Shown in pieces: positions 9,277 through 16,663 of a stretch of DNA of 41,920 nucleotides. Position numbers and translations under genes: made by a program. The first letter of the stretch is position 1; each line of letters starts with the position of its first letter. The stretch spans positions 1 through 41,920 of the forward strand of contig CAZKFG010000012.1 of assembly GCA_964551985.1 (NCBI GenBank), written 5' to 3'. The stretch comes from CAZKFG01 sp964551985 (GTDB lineage: Bacteria > Bacillota > Negativicutes > Acidaminococcales > JAISLQ01). The notes beneath the pieces are model-generated. The model worked only from the letters and a program-made list of their open reading frames with translations. It was not told the DNA's origin and did no database searches.

Positions 9277-10022
9277 AAACTATTGTATTGGTGGGGCTTT
9301 TAGTTTTAATTGTAAATCCAGCTTTTGCTGAAGCTAAATCTGGCAATCACAGACCAGATAAAGCAAGTGTTAAGCAGGAAAATTTGAATTTGACTATAAT
9401 GGGTAGTGCTTTAGCAAGCCAAGAACAGGCAGTTAATTTTATTAAAAAAAATAGCCCACAGGCGAAAATTAATGTTTCAGTAGAAGAACTTGTGCGAATA
9501 TACTACAAAGAGGCGGAGATAGAAGGCATACGTGCTGATATAGCTATTTGTCAGGCTCTTTTGGAAACCGGTTTTTTCCGCTATGGTGGCGACGTTAAAG
9601 CTTATCAAAATAACTTTTGTGGTCTAGGTAGTGTTGGTGGTGGTGCTAAAGGGGCGAGCTTTGCTACAGTTGAAATCGGTGCTCGTGCTCATATTCAGCA
9701 TTTGCTTGTTTATGCAACCAAAAGACCACCTAAACTAAAAATTGTCGATCCTCGTTATGATATGGTTACAAGGCGTCCAGATATTTTTGGTGTTTGTAAA
9801 AAATGGACAGACTTAAATGGTCGTTGGGCGGCACAAGGTGTAGCTTATGGTGAGAGGATTTTGGATATACATTCTAGAATGCTGCAAACAGAGCCAAAAC
9901 AAAATGTGGCTACTAAAGAAACATCGCAAGATGAGCTCAAAGATAGATTTTTAAAATATGGTAAAATTGGTTATGAAATTGCAAAAGAATTAGAATCGAA
10001 AAAAGCAGAGAAGAAAAAATAG
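9267..10022 (+). CDS. secreted glucosaminidase-domain protein (peptidoglycan hydrolase)
   Basis: Predicted exported beta-N-acetylglucosaminidase of the FlgJ/LytG type that cleaves peptidoglycan glycan strands. The 251-aa precursor starts with a signal peptide (hydrophobic TIVLVGLLVLIVNPAFA, cleavage after AFA near residue 22). The catalytic domain runs from about residue 65 to 205, with the expected glutamate in QALLETGFF near residue 98. YQNNFCGLG and a later YA/AYGERIL segment are also typical. The start is a TTG, either at 9267 or at the adjacent TTG 9270. GGGGGAG at 9258-9264 favours 9270 by spacing. It overlaps the symporter stop, so translation is coupled. The C-terminus is a short charged tail rich in lysine and glutamate. 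Confidence 0.8.
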   Translation: MLLKTIVLVGLLVLIVNPAFAEAKSGNHRPDKASVKQENLNLTIMGSALASQEQAVNFIKKNSPQAKINVSVEELVRIYYKEAEIEGIRADIAICQALLETGFFRYGGDVKAYQNNFCGLGSVGGGAKGASFATVEIGARAHIQHLLVYATKRPPKLKIVDPRYDMVTRRPDIFGVCKKWTDLNGRWAAQGVAYGERILDIHSRMLQTEPKQNVATKETSQDELKDRFLKYGKIGYEIAKELESKKAEKKK

Positions 10023-10031
10023 AGGATTTTT

Positions 10032-10490
10032 ATGAAAATTGTACTCGTAGAGCCGCAGATACCTGGGAATACAGGAAATATAGCAAGATTATGTGCGGCT
10101 TGTGGTGCCAGCTTGCATTTGGTAAGACCGCTTGGTTTTTCTACTGATGATAAACTTTTAAAACGGGCTGGGCTTGATTACTGGCATTTGCTAGATATTA
10201 ATTATTATGACAGTGTTTATGAAGTTATAGATAAATATGCACAAAACAACATTCATCTTTTGACAACAAAAGCGACAAAACATCACAGTGATGCAGTTTT
10301 TACTAAAGGTGATTTACTTATCTTTGGGAAAGAGACAGCCGGTTTACCAAAAGAACTTTTAGACAAATATCCTGACAGATGTTTTCGCATAGCAATGAAA
10401 CAAGATGCGCGTTCACTAAATCTTGGTAATGCGGCAGGGATAGTTGTTTATGAAGCTCTAAGGCAAATTGGTTATGAGGGATTATTATGA
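10032..10490 (+). CDS. trmL: tRNA (cytidine/uridine-34 2'-O)-methyltransferase TrmL
   Basis: SPOUT-family methyltransferase that methylates the ribose of the wobble nucleotide in tRNA-Leu isoacceptors using S-adenosylmethionine. The 152-aa length is exactly typical. The N-terminus has PQIPGNTGNIARLCA, the middle has LIFGKETAGLP (SAM-knot motif), and the C-terminus has the trefoil-knot segment SLNLGNAAGIVVYEALRQ. RBS is GAGGA before ATG 10032. The stop overlaps the next start (ATGA), so the two are coupled. Confidence 0.95.
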   Translation: MKIVLVEPQIPGNTGNIARLCAACGASLHLVRPLGFSTDDKLLKRAGLDYWHLLDINYYDSVYEVIDKYAQNNIHLLTTKATKHHSDAVFTKGDLLIFGKETAGLPKELLDKYPDRCFRIAMKQDARSLNLGNAAGIVVYEALRQIGYEGLL

Positions 10491-11350
10491 CAATGGCATT
10501 GTTTGGAACAGCAGGGAATCCAGAGGGGTTTTATGCACAAGGATTAAAACATTCTGTTGATATACCAAAATGGCTTAGTGATAAAGGCTTAAAAGCTTAT
10601 GAATATTCAGCCGGTCGCGGAGTTAGGATAAAACAAGAAACTGCAGAGAATATAGCTGCCAAAGCTAAAGAGTATGATGTGAAAGTAAGTTTGCACGCAC
10701 CATATTTTATTAATCTGGCAACAGATGATGAGTCGCAGATGCAAAAAAACTTGTATTATTTTACATCTTCTATTGAAGCGGCAAGTTATCTTGGAGCAGA
10801 CAGAGTGATTTTTCATGCTGCGGGACAAGGTAAATTTACGCGTGATGAGGCACTTTACAAAACACAAAAAGGACTTAGTTTTATTTTAGACAGTCTTTAT
10901 AAATTGAGCTTAGATAAAGTTAAACTTTTCCCTGAAACTATGGGTAAAAAAGGGCAGATTGGTAATTTAGCTGAAGTGCTCGAACTTTGCCAGATGGATA
11001 GGAAAATGCTTGCACCGACTGTTGATTTTGGTCATTTACATGCCGCAAGCGGTGGGGAATTTATGCAAAAAGAGGAATATTTAAACGCATTTGAAAGCAT
11101 AGAAAAAGCTTTAGGCGCAGATGTACTTAATAGCTTGCATGTGCACTTTAGTAAGATTGAATATACTAAAGCAGGAGAAAAGCGGCATTGGAACTTTGTA
11201 GATGACTTTGGACCGCCATTTGAACCTTTTATTCAAGCTGTTGTGGAGGCGCAAATCAAACCTCGTGTTATTTGTGAATCTGCAGGCAGTCAAGATATAG
11301 ATGCGTTATCTATGCAAAATTATTATCAAAAATTGTTGGGAGGTTTTTAA
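10487..11350 (+). CDS. endonuclease IV-like TIM-barrel protein
   Basis: Member of the AP endonuclease family 2 / xylose isomerase-like TIM-barrel superfamily, probably a deoxyribonuclease IV relative acting on abasic sites. The 287-aa protein shows the expected succession of metal ligands: the histidine in SLHAPYF, the histidine in IFHAAGQ, the glutamate in FPETMGKK, DFGHLHA (D and H), HVHFSK, RHWNF and CESAG. It differs from canonical Nfo in spacing and lacks the long standard Nfo signatures, so a non-DNA substrate cannot be excluded. ATG 10487 (GAGGGA six bases upstream) overlaps the trmL stop; a second in-frame ATG lies at 10493. A YlbF-family gene follows directly. Confidence 0.75.
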   Translation: MTMALFGTAGNPEGFYAQGLKHSVDIPKWLSDKGLKAYEYSAGRGVRIKQETAENIAAKAKEYDVKVSLHAPYFINLATDDESQMQKNLYYFTSSIEAASYLGADRVIFHAAGQGKFTRDEALYKTQKGLSFILDSLYKLSLDKVKLFPETMGKKGQIGNLAEVLELCQMDRKMLAPTVDFGHLHAASGGEFMQKEEYLNAFESIEKALGADVLNSLHVHFSKIEYTKAGEKRHWNFVDDFGPPFEPFIQAVVEAQIKPRVICESAGSQDIDALSMQNYYQKLLGGF

Positions 11351-11351
11351 T

Positions 11352-11702
11352 ATGAATGTTTATGATGGTGCAAACCAGTTGGCTAAACAGTTAAAAGAAA
11401 GCCACGAGTTCAAAAAACTTTTTGAGGCTAAAGAGGTTTTAAAAACTGATGCCGATGCTAAAAAAATGGTTGATGATTTCATGCAAAAGCAAGCTCAGCT
11501 GCAATTTGAAGTGATGAGTGGCAAAGAAGTCGATAAAGACAAACAAGAGCAGTTGCAAAAATTGTATGAAGTGATTAGTTTAAATTCTAAAGGAAGAGAC
11601 TACATACAAGCTTACATGCGTTTTAATATGATGATGGAAGATATTTATAAAATTTTATCAGACACTATAAAACCAGTAGTTAGTGATGATAGCAATGCTT
11701 AA
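11352..11702 (+). CDS. YlbF/YmcA family protein
   Basis: Small all-helical protein of 116 aa in the YlbF/YmcA family. In Bacillus subtilis these proteins form a complex with YaaT that modulates RNase Y-dependent mRNA processing and development. Features are an amphipathic N-terminal helix (YDGANQLAKQLKES), the acidic/lysine-rich DADAKKMVDDF helix, and FEVMSGKEVDKDKQEQLQKL. GGGAGG at 11338-11343 with an 8-base spacer supports ATG 11352. An in-frame extension upstream overlaps the previous gene and is not needed. The last bases overlap the murB start. Only a family-level function can be assigned. Confidence 0.75.
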   Translation: MNVYDGANQLAKQLKESHEFKKLFEAKEVLKTDADAKKMVDDFMQKQAQLQFEVMSGKEVDKDKQEQLQKLYEVISLNSKGRDYIQAYMRFNMMMEDIYKILSDTIKPVVSDDSNA

Positions 11703-12606
11703 TATAGATTTTATTAAATATCTATTTATAAAACAAGAAGATATAGATTGTCTTTTTGACGAACCACTTTGCAATCATACCTCTTTTCGTATTGGTGGTG
11801 TTTGCGATGCTTTGGTGCAACCGAAAAACATAGAACAGCTTGCAGAGATTTTGCAACTTTTAAAAATTCACCAAGTACCTTTTATTGTTATAGGCAATGG
11901 GTCGAATTTACTTGTTTGCGATAATGGAATAACAGGTGTTGTTATTAAAATTGGCAAAAACATGTCAGATATTGACTGTGAGGATGATTGTATAACTGTT
12001 CAGTCTGGGGCAATGCTCTCTAGTGTAGCTAAAGTAGCACTAGAACAATCGCTTTGTGGCTTTGAATTTGCTGCAGGTATACCTGGTAGTATCGGTGGGG
12101 CAGTGGTGATGAATGCTGGTGCTTATGATGGTGAATTTAAAGATATAGTAAAAAGCGTTACAGCAATAAATTATGATGGACAAATAAAAAAATTTACTGC
12201 TAGTGAAATGAATTTTTCTTATCGTAAAAGTATTTTTCAGCAAGGCGGATATATTATTTTAAGCGCTGTTTTGCAATTGAGCAAAGGCGATAAAAAAGCA
12301 ATTGATGCGAAATTGCAAGATTTTGCTAAACGTAGAAAAGCAAAGCAACCACTGGAATTACCTAGTGCAGGTAGTTTTTTTAAAAGACCACAAGGGCATT
12401 TTGCAGGAGAACTTATTGAAAGGGTTGGCTTAAAAGGTTTTTGCATTGGAAACGCACAAATATCAGATAAACACGCAGGATTTATTGTCAATCGCGGTGG
12501 CGCCAGTTGTGAAGATGTCCTACAATTAATGAGATTGTCACAAGATAAGGTTTATGAGCAGTTCAAAGTAAAATTAGAACCAGAGGTAAAAATCTTAGGC
12601 GAATAA
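11695..12606 (+). CDS. murB: UDP-N-acetylenolpyruvoylglucosamine reductase
   Basis: FAD-dependent reductase making UDP-N-acetylmuramate, an early cytosolic step in peptidoglycan synthesis. The 303-aa protein has HTSFRIGG at the N-terminus and the FAD-binding segments VIGNGSNLLV and AGIPGSIGGAVVMNAGAY. It then has SYRKSIF, and the catalytic serine in SAGSFFKRP, followed by GNAQISDKHAGFIVN and the terminal glutamate region EPEVKILGE. The start is uncertain: ATG 11695 is chosen, with ATG 11686 and GTG 11683 upstream in frame. All overlap the YlbF gene and none has a strong RBS, which suggests coupling. Confidence 0.95.
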   Translation: MLNIDFIKYLFIKQEDIDCLFDEPLCNHTSFRIGGVCDALVQPKNIEQLAEILQLLKIHQVPFIVIGNGSNLLVCDNGITGVVIKIGKNMSDIDCEDDCITVQSGAMLSSVAKVALEQSLCGFEFAAGIPGSIGGAVVMNAGAYDGEFKDIVKSVTAINYDGQIKKFTASEMNFSYRKSIFQQGGYIILSAVLQLSKGDKKAIDAKLQDFAKRRKAKQPLELPSAGSFFKRPQGHFAGELIERVGLKGFCIGNAQISDKHAGFIVNRGGASCEDVLQLMRLSQDKVYEQFKVKLEPEVKILGE

Positions 12607-12617
12607 GAGGTGTTTTT

Positions 12618-14225
12618 ATGAAACTAACATTTTTAGGTGCAGCACAGACAGTTACGGGATCTTGTTATTTGTTAGAAGCAAACGGAAAAAGTATTTTAGT
12701 AGACTGTGGTATGTTTCAAGGCTCTAAGCTTGTTACAAGTTTTAATGAGCGTCCTTTTTTATTTGAACCAGCTAAAATTGATGCAGTCATTTTAACACAT
12801 GCTCATATAGACCATTGCGGGTTACTACCTAAGTTGGTTGTAGAAGGTTTTAAAGGACCTATTTATTCTACTAAAGTAACATATGAGCTTTGCAGTATAC
12901 TCTTGCCTGACAGTGCGCATATACAAGAATCTGATGCTGAAAATGCCACAAGAAAAAGACTCCGTGCTGGTAAAGAACCACGTAAACCACTTTATACTGT
13001 TGATCAAGCATTTGAGACACTTAAATATTTTCAGTTTATAGAATACCATGAAATGACCGAAATACTACCTAGCATTAGTGTTAGGCTAAACGTAGCAGGG
13101 CATATAATGGGTGCATCAATGGCAGAGATTTTCGTTGATGAAGATGGCGACAAAACAAAACTGTTTTTCAGCGGTGATGTTGGTCAGCCTGAACAGCCGA
13201 TATTAAAAGATCCTGATGTTATTGATTATGCCGATTATATGATAATAGAGTCAACTTATGGTGATAGAATACACGGGCAGTTTGATGTAGAATCGGAAAT
13301 TGCTTCAATCATCAACCAAACTGTAGAGCGTGGTGGCAACATCATTATTCCGGCGTTTGCTGTTGGCAGAACACAAATTTTATTGTATTATTTGCAAAAA
13401 TTATCCAATAGTGGACTTATTCCTAAAATACCTATTATAATTGACAGTCCACTTGCAACTAAAGCTACTAACATTACCCTTAAAAACCCACAAGAATTTG
13501 ATGAAGAATCGTTAGAGATGTATCATCAATATAGAAATAAATTGATAGATTTGCCACAATTGCGCTTTACGCAAAGCGCACAAGAATCAAGACAATTAAA
13601 CGAAACAGCAGGTCCTATGATTATCATATCTGCCAGCGGAATGGCAGATGCCGGTAGGATACTTCATCATTTGAAACACAATCTTTGGCGCAGTGAATGT
13701 TCTGTTGTCTTTGTTGGTTATCAAGCTCGTGGCAGTATGGGTAGAATGCTTTTAGACGGAACAAAAAGAGTGCGATTGTTTGGTGAGACAATATCTGTTA
13801 AGGCACAGATTTTTAATATGACAAACTTTTCTGCTCATGCAGACAAAGAACAACTTATTAGCTGGCTAAAAAAGATGGACAAACCGCCAAAAGGATTTTT
13901 TGTGACACACGGTGAGTATGATGCCGCTACAGCTTTTTCTGGTGAACTTGTCAGGACAATAGGTGCTAAAACCTATGTTCCTGGTTATGGTGATGTTGCG
14001 ACAATTGATAAAAATGGCTGGCAAATACAAGAAGCGCAAAAACTTGAAGCTGCACCGGCTATCGCTCAATTACGTGAAGAGTTACGCACTATTGAGAAAA
14101 AATATAATGAATATAAAGTGCGAATGGAGCAGTTGCTTTCTGCTTCGCCAACAAAATATAGTGATTTGAAACGACGAATTGGTAGGATAGACAAATTTGT
14201 TGACAACATTTTTGAAGATTTATAG
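12618..14225 (+). CDS. beta-CASP metallo-beta-lactamase, RNA-processing type
   Basis: Predicted ribonuclease of the CPSF/Ysh1-like beta-CASP family, acting on RNA in the cytosol. The 535-aa protein has the MBL motif T60-H-A-H-I-D-H66, a further histidine in VAGHIMGAS, FFSGDVG as motif 4, and the beta-CASP part: motif A IIESTYGDR, the hydrolase core IIPAFAVGRTQ, and IIISASGMADAG. The RMMBL end shows FSAHADKEQL. The C-terminal 60 residues form a charged, probably coiled-coil tail (ELRTIEKKYNEYKVRMEQL). GAGGTG precedes ATG 12618. It ends the operon. The RNA target cannot be told from sequence. Confidence 0.85.
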   Translation: MKLTFLGAAQTVTGSCYLLEANGKSILVDCGMFQGSKLVTSFNERPFLFEPAKIDAVILTHAHIDHCGLLPKLVVEGFKGPIYSTKVTYELCSILLPDSAHIQESDAENATRKRLRAGKEPRKPLYTVDQAFETLKYFQFIEYHEMTEILPSISVRLNVAGHIMGASMAEIFVDEDGDKTKLFFSGDVGQPEQPILKDPDVIDYADYMIIESTYGDRIHGQFDVESEIASIINQTVERGGNIIIPAFAVGRTQILLYYLQKLSNSGLIPKIPIIIDSPLATKATNITLKNPQEFDEESLEMYHQYRNKLIDLPQLRFTQSAQESRQLNETAGPMIIISASGMADAGRILHHLKHNLWRSECSVVFVGYQARGSMGRMLLDGTKRVRLFGETISVKAQIFNMTNFSAHADKEQLISWLKKMDKPPKGFFVTHGEYDAATAFSGELVRTIGAKTYVPGYGDVATIDKNGWQIQEAQKLEAAPAIAQLREELRTIEKKYNEYKVRMEQLLSASPTKYSDLKRRIGRIDKFVDNIFEDL

Positions 14226-14230
14226 CCTAG

Positions 14231-14259
14231 TTGACAAAAAACTTTTAATATTGTAAAAT
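14231..14259 (+). promoter_or_regulatory. strong sigma-A-like promoter upstream of typA
   Basis: Consensus TTGACA (14231-14236), a 17-bp spacer and TAAAAT (14254-14259), starting five bases after the stop of the preceding gene. Expected transcription start is near 14266, about 65 bases before typA. Confidence 0.75.
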
Positions 14260-14282
14260 ATTTAAACGTTATGCGTTTTTAA

Positions 14283-14308
14283 AAAAGGATGCTTTCAAGC
14301 ATCCTTTT
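14283..14308 (+). promoter_or_regulatory. terminator-like hairpin in the typA leader
   Basis: The inverted repeat AAAAGGATGC/GCATCCTTTT around a six-base loop lies between the -10 box and the typA ribosome binding site. The stem has the same A-stem-U layout as the intrinsic terminators elsewhere in the window. The only clear promoter for typA lies upstream, so it is either an attenuator or the terminator of the previous operon that the typA transcript also contains. Confidence 0.6.
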
Positions 14309-14331
14309 AAATATCTTTAGGGGGATTTTTA

Positions 14332-16137
14332 ATGAAGAGAAATTTACGTAATATTGCAATTATCGCTCATGTTGACCACGGTAAGACTACTTTGGTTGAT
14401 GCAATGCTCAAACAAAGTGGTGTATTTCGTGCCAACGAACAGGTAGTCGATTGTGTTATGGACAGCAACGACTTAGAGCGTGAACGTGGTATTACTATTA
14501 TGTCTAAAAATACAGCTGTACAATACGGCGATACTAAAATAAACATACTAGATACACCTGGTCATGCTGATTTTGGTGGCGAAGTAGAGCGTGTTTTAAA
14601 TATGGTAGATGGTGTTGTTTTGTTGGTAGATGCTTTTGAAGGTCCTATGCCACAAACTAAATACGTTTTGCGCAACGCATTAGAGAGAAATTTACAACCG
14701 ATAGTTGTTATAAATAAAATAGATAGACCAGACCAAAGGGTAGATGAAGTTGTAGATGAAGTTTTAGAGCTGTTTATTGAGCTTGAAGCTAACGATAAAC
14801 AACTTGATTTTCCTGTTGTTTATGCTTCAGCGAGAAATGGTATTGCAAAATTGTCAATGGATGACGAGAGCGATAACATTCAACCATTATTTGAAGTTAT
14901 TCTAGAGCATATACCAGCACCAGACTGCGATTGTGATGCACCGCTGCAAATGCTTGTCAATACACTAGATTATGATGAGTATGTTGGTAGAATTGTCATT
15001 GGACGCATTGTGCGTGGTAAAATAAAAACAGGGCAACCTGTTTGCATTTTAAGCACAGATGGTGATAAAAAAGGTAAAATAGGTAGACTATATGAGTATC
15101 AAGGGCTAAAGAGAGTAGAAATCACAGAAGCTACTTGTGGTGAAATTATTGCTTTGATCGGTCTTGATAATATTAGTATTGGTGACACTATTGCCGATAG
15201 CGAAAATCCAGAAGCATTGCCATCAATTAAGATTGATGAGCCAACTTTATCTATGGTTTTTAGTGTTAATAACAGTCCGTTTGCCGGGCGTGAAGGAACT
15301 TATGTAACAAGTCGTCATTTGCGTGATAGATTATTTAAAGAAGTAGAAACAAATGTTAGTATGAGAGTTGAAGAAACAGACAATACGGACTCTTTTGTTG
15401 TTTCAGGTCGTGGTGAACTTCATTTGTCAATTTTAATTGAAACTATGCGTCGTGAGGGTTTTGAGCTACAAGTTGGTAAACCAAAAGTAATTTTTAAAAC
15501 AATTGATGGACAAATAAATGAACCTATTGAAAAGCTTACTGTTGATGTTCCACGCGATTTTATGGGTACGGTTATGGAGATACTAGGTCTTCGTCGTGCT
15601 GAATTGGTAAATATGCACGAGATGGCAGCATATTTGCGTATGGAATTTTTGATTCCTGCCAGAGGTTTGATTGGCTTTAGAAATGAATTTTTAACAAGTA
15701 CTAAGGGTAATGGTATAATGCATAATGTTTTTGACAGCTATGTACCATATAAAGGAGACATTCCAGGTAGAACACGTGGCGCTCTAGTAGCATTTGAAGC
15801 CGGTGAGACAACAGGTTATGGTATATATGGACTTCAAGATCGTGGTACGATGTTTGTCTCGCCTGGTGAACAGGTATACGAAGGCATGGTTGTTGGTGAA
15901 AACAGTCGTGAACTGGATATGGATATAAATCCTTGTAAGAAAAAACAAGTAACTAATATGCGTTCTAGTAGCTCTGATGAAGCGATAAGACTTGTACCAC
16001 CTAGAATTTTTTCCTTAGAACAGGCATTAGAACATATAAATGATGACGAAACAGTAGAAGTGACGCCAAAGAGCATACGCATTCGAAAAAAAATATTAGA
16101 TAGAGTGCAGCGTGCAAGACAAAATAACAAGAAATAA
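14332..16137 (+). CDS. typA: ribosome-associated GTPase TypA/BipA
   Basis: Translational GTPase related to EF-G that acts on the ribosome during stress and 50S subunit assembly. The 601-aa length is standard. G1 is AHVDHGKTT near residues 12-20, switch I ends in RERGITI, G3 is DTPGHADFGG and G4 is NKIDRPDQR. Domain II follows, and the BipA-specific C-terminus includes RGALVAFEAGETTGYG and MFVSPGEQVYEGMVVGE. AGGGGG lies seven bases upstream of ATG 14332. It has its own promoter with a hairpin in the leader. Confidence 0.97.
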   Translation: MKRNLRNIAIIAHVDHGKTTLVDAMLKQSGVFRANEQVVDCVMDSNDLERERGITIMSKNTAVQYGDTKINILDTPGHADFGGEVERVLNMVDGVVLLVDAFEGPMPQTKYVLRNALERNLQPIVVINKIDRPDQRVDEVVDEVLELFIELEANDKQLDFPVVYASARNGIAKLSMDDESDNIQPLFEVILEHIPAPDCDCDAPLQMLVNTLDYDEYVGRIVIGRIVRGKIKTGQPVCILSTDGDKKGKIGRLYEYQGLKRVEITEATCGEIIALIGLDNISIGDTIADSENPEALPSIKIDEPTLSMVFSVNNSPFAGREGTYVTSRHLRDRLFKEVETNVSMRVEETDNTDSFVVSGRGELHLSILIETMRREGFELQVGKPKVIFKTIDGQINEPIEKLTVDVPRDFMGTVMEILGLRRAELVNMHEMAAYLRMEFLIPARGLIGFRNEFLTSTKGNGIMHNVFDSYVPYKGDIPGRTRGALVAFEAGETTGYGIYGLQDRGTMFVSPGEQVYEGMVVGENSRELDMDINPCKKKQVTNMRSSSSDEAIRLVPPRIFSLEQALEHINDDETVEVTPKSIRIRKKILDRVQRARQNNKK

Positions 16138-16158
16138 TTAACAAAAACGCTTGCTATA

Positions 16159-16188
16159 TTGTAATAATGTTGATACAATTTATATAAT
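16159..16188 (+). promoter_or_regulatory. putative promoter of sepF
   Basis: TTGTAA (16159-16164), an 18-bp spacer and TATAAT (16183-16188), 37 bases upstream of the sepF start and downstream of the typA stop. Confidence 0.5.
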
Positions 16189-16225
16189 GGTAGTATTGTC
16201 TTAATTAGAAAAGGTGGTGTAGGCT

Positions 16226-16591
16226 GTGTCAAATAGCATAATGAAAAAATTTGGCAGTGCTTTGGGTTTTGATGAAGCAGATGAAACCGAAAATTTGCAA
16301 GAAGTTTTTGTAAGTAGACAACAATTTAAAATTAGCGTTTATTCACCAAAGAGCTTTAATGATTTGAAAGTTATAGCAGATTCACTGCTCGCTCGCTCAG
16401 CAGTACTTATTTGTTTAGATAGTGTTGATAGTGAACTAAGACGCCGTAGTATTGATTACATGAATGGTATGGGTTATGCTGTCAATGCACAGGTAGAAAA
16501 GATATCTGAAAACGTAATTTTATACGCGCCAGATAATGCTTTTATAGAAAAGCAGTATACACCAACTAGTAAATCTAATAAGTGGTTTTAA
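16226..16591 (+). CDS. sepF: cell division protein SepF
   Basis: FtsZ-bundling, membrane-tethering division protein of Gram-positive-type bacteria. The 121-aa product is somewhat shorter than the Bacillus protein, mainly in the linker. It has an amphipathic N-terminal segment (MSNSIMKKFGSALGF), an acidic linker, and a C-terminal SepF domain with YSPKSFNDLKVIADSL, the RSAVLICLD strand, a RRRSIDYMNGMGYAV helix-strand and ILYAPDN near the end. The start is GTG 16226, with AGGTGGTG about six to ten bases upstream. It is not next to ylm or fts genes here but forms a single-gene unit ended by an intrinsic terminator. Confidence 0.85.
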   Translation: MSNSIMKKFGSALGFDEADETENLQEVFVSRQQFKISVYSPKSFNDLKVIADSLLARSAVLICLDSVDSELRRRSIDYMNGMGYAVNAQVEKISENVILYAPDNAFIEKQYTPTSKSNKWF

Positions 16592-16597
16592 ATTTTA

Positions 16598-16624
16598 AAG
16601 ACCGTTTTAAACGGTCTTTTTTTA
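16598..16624 (+). terminator. intrinsic terminator after sepF
   Basis: AAAGACCGTTT and AAACGGTCTTT form a near-perfect stem followed by a run of T residues, seven bases after the sepF stop. A TATAAT at 16628-16633 just after it could be the -10 of dnaE, though no good -35 is visible. Confidence 0.85.
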
Positions 16625-16663
16625 TTGTATAATAGATATATAGTTAATTTAAGGAGGTGCTTT

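Noticed and set aside
12618..14225. beta-CASP protein as RNase J
   Set aside because: The MBL and beta-CASP motifs fit the CPSF/Ysh1-like group better (VTGSCYLLE start, ISASGMADAG), and RNase J-specific features were not seen.
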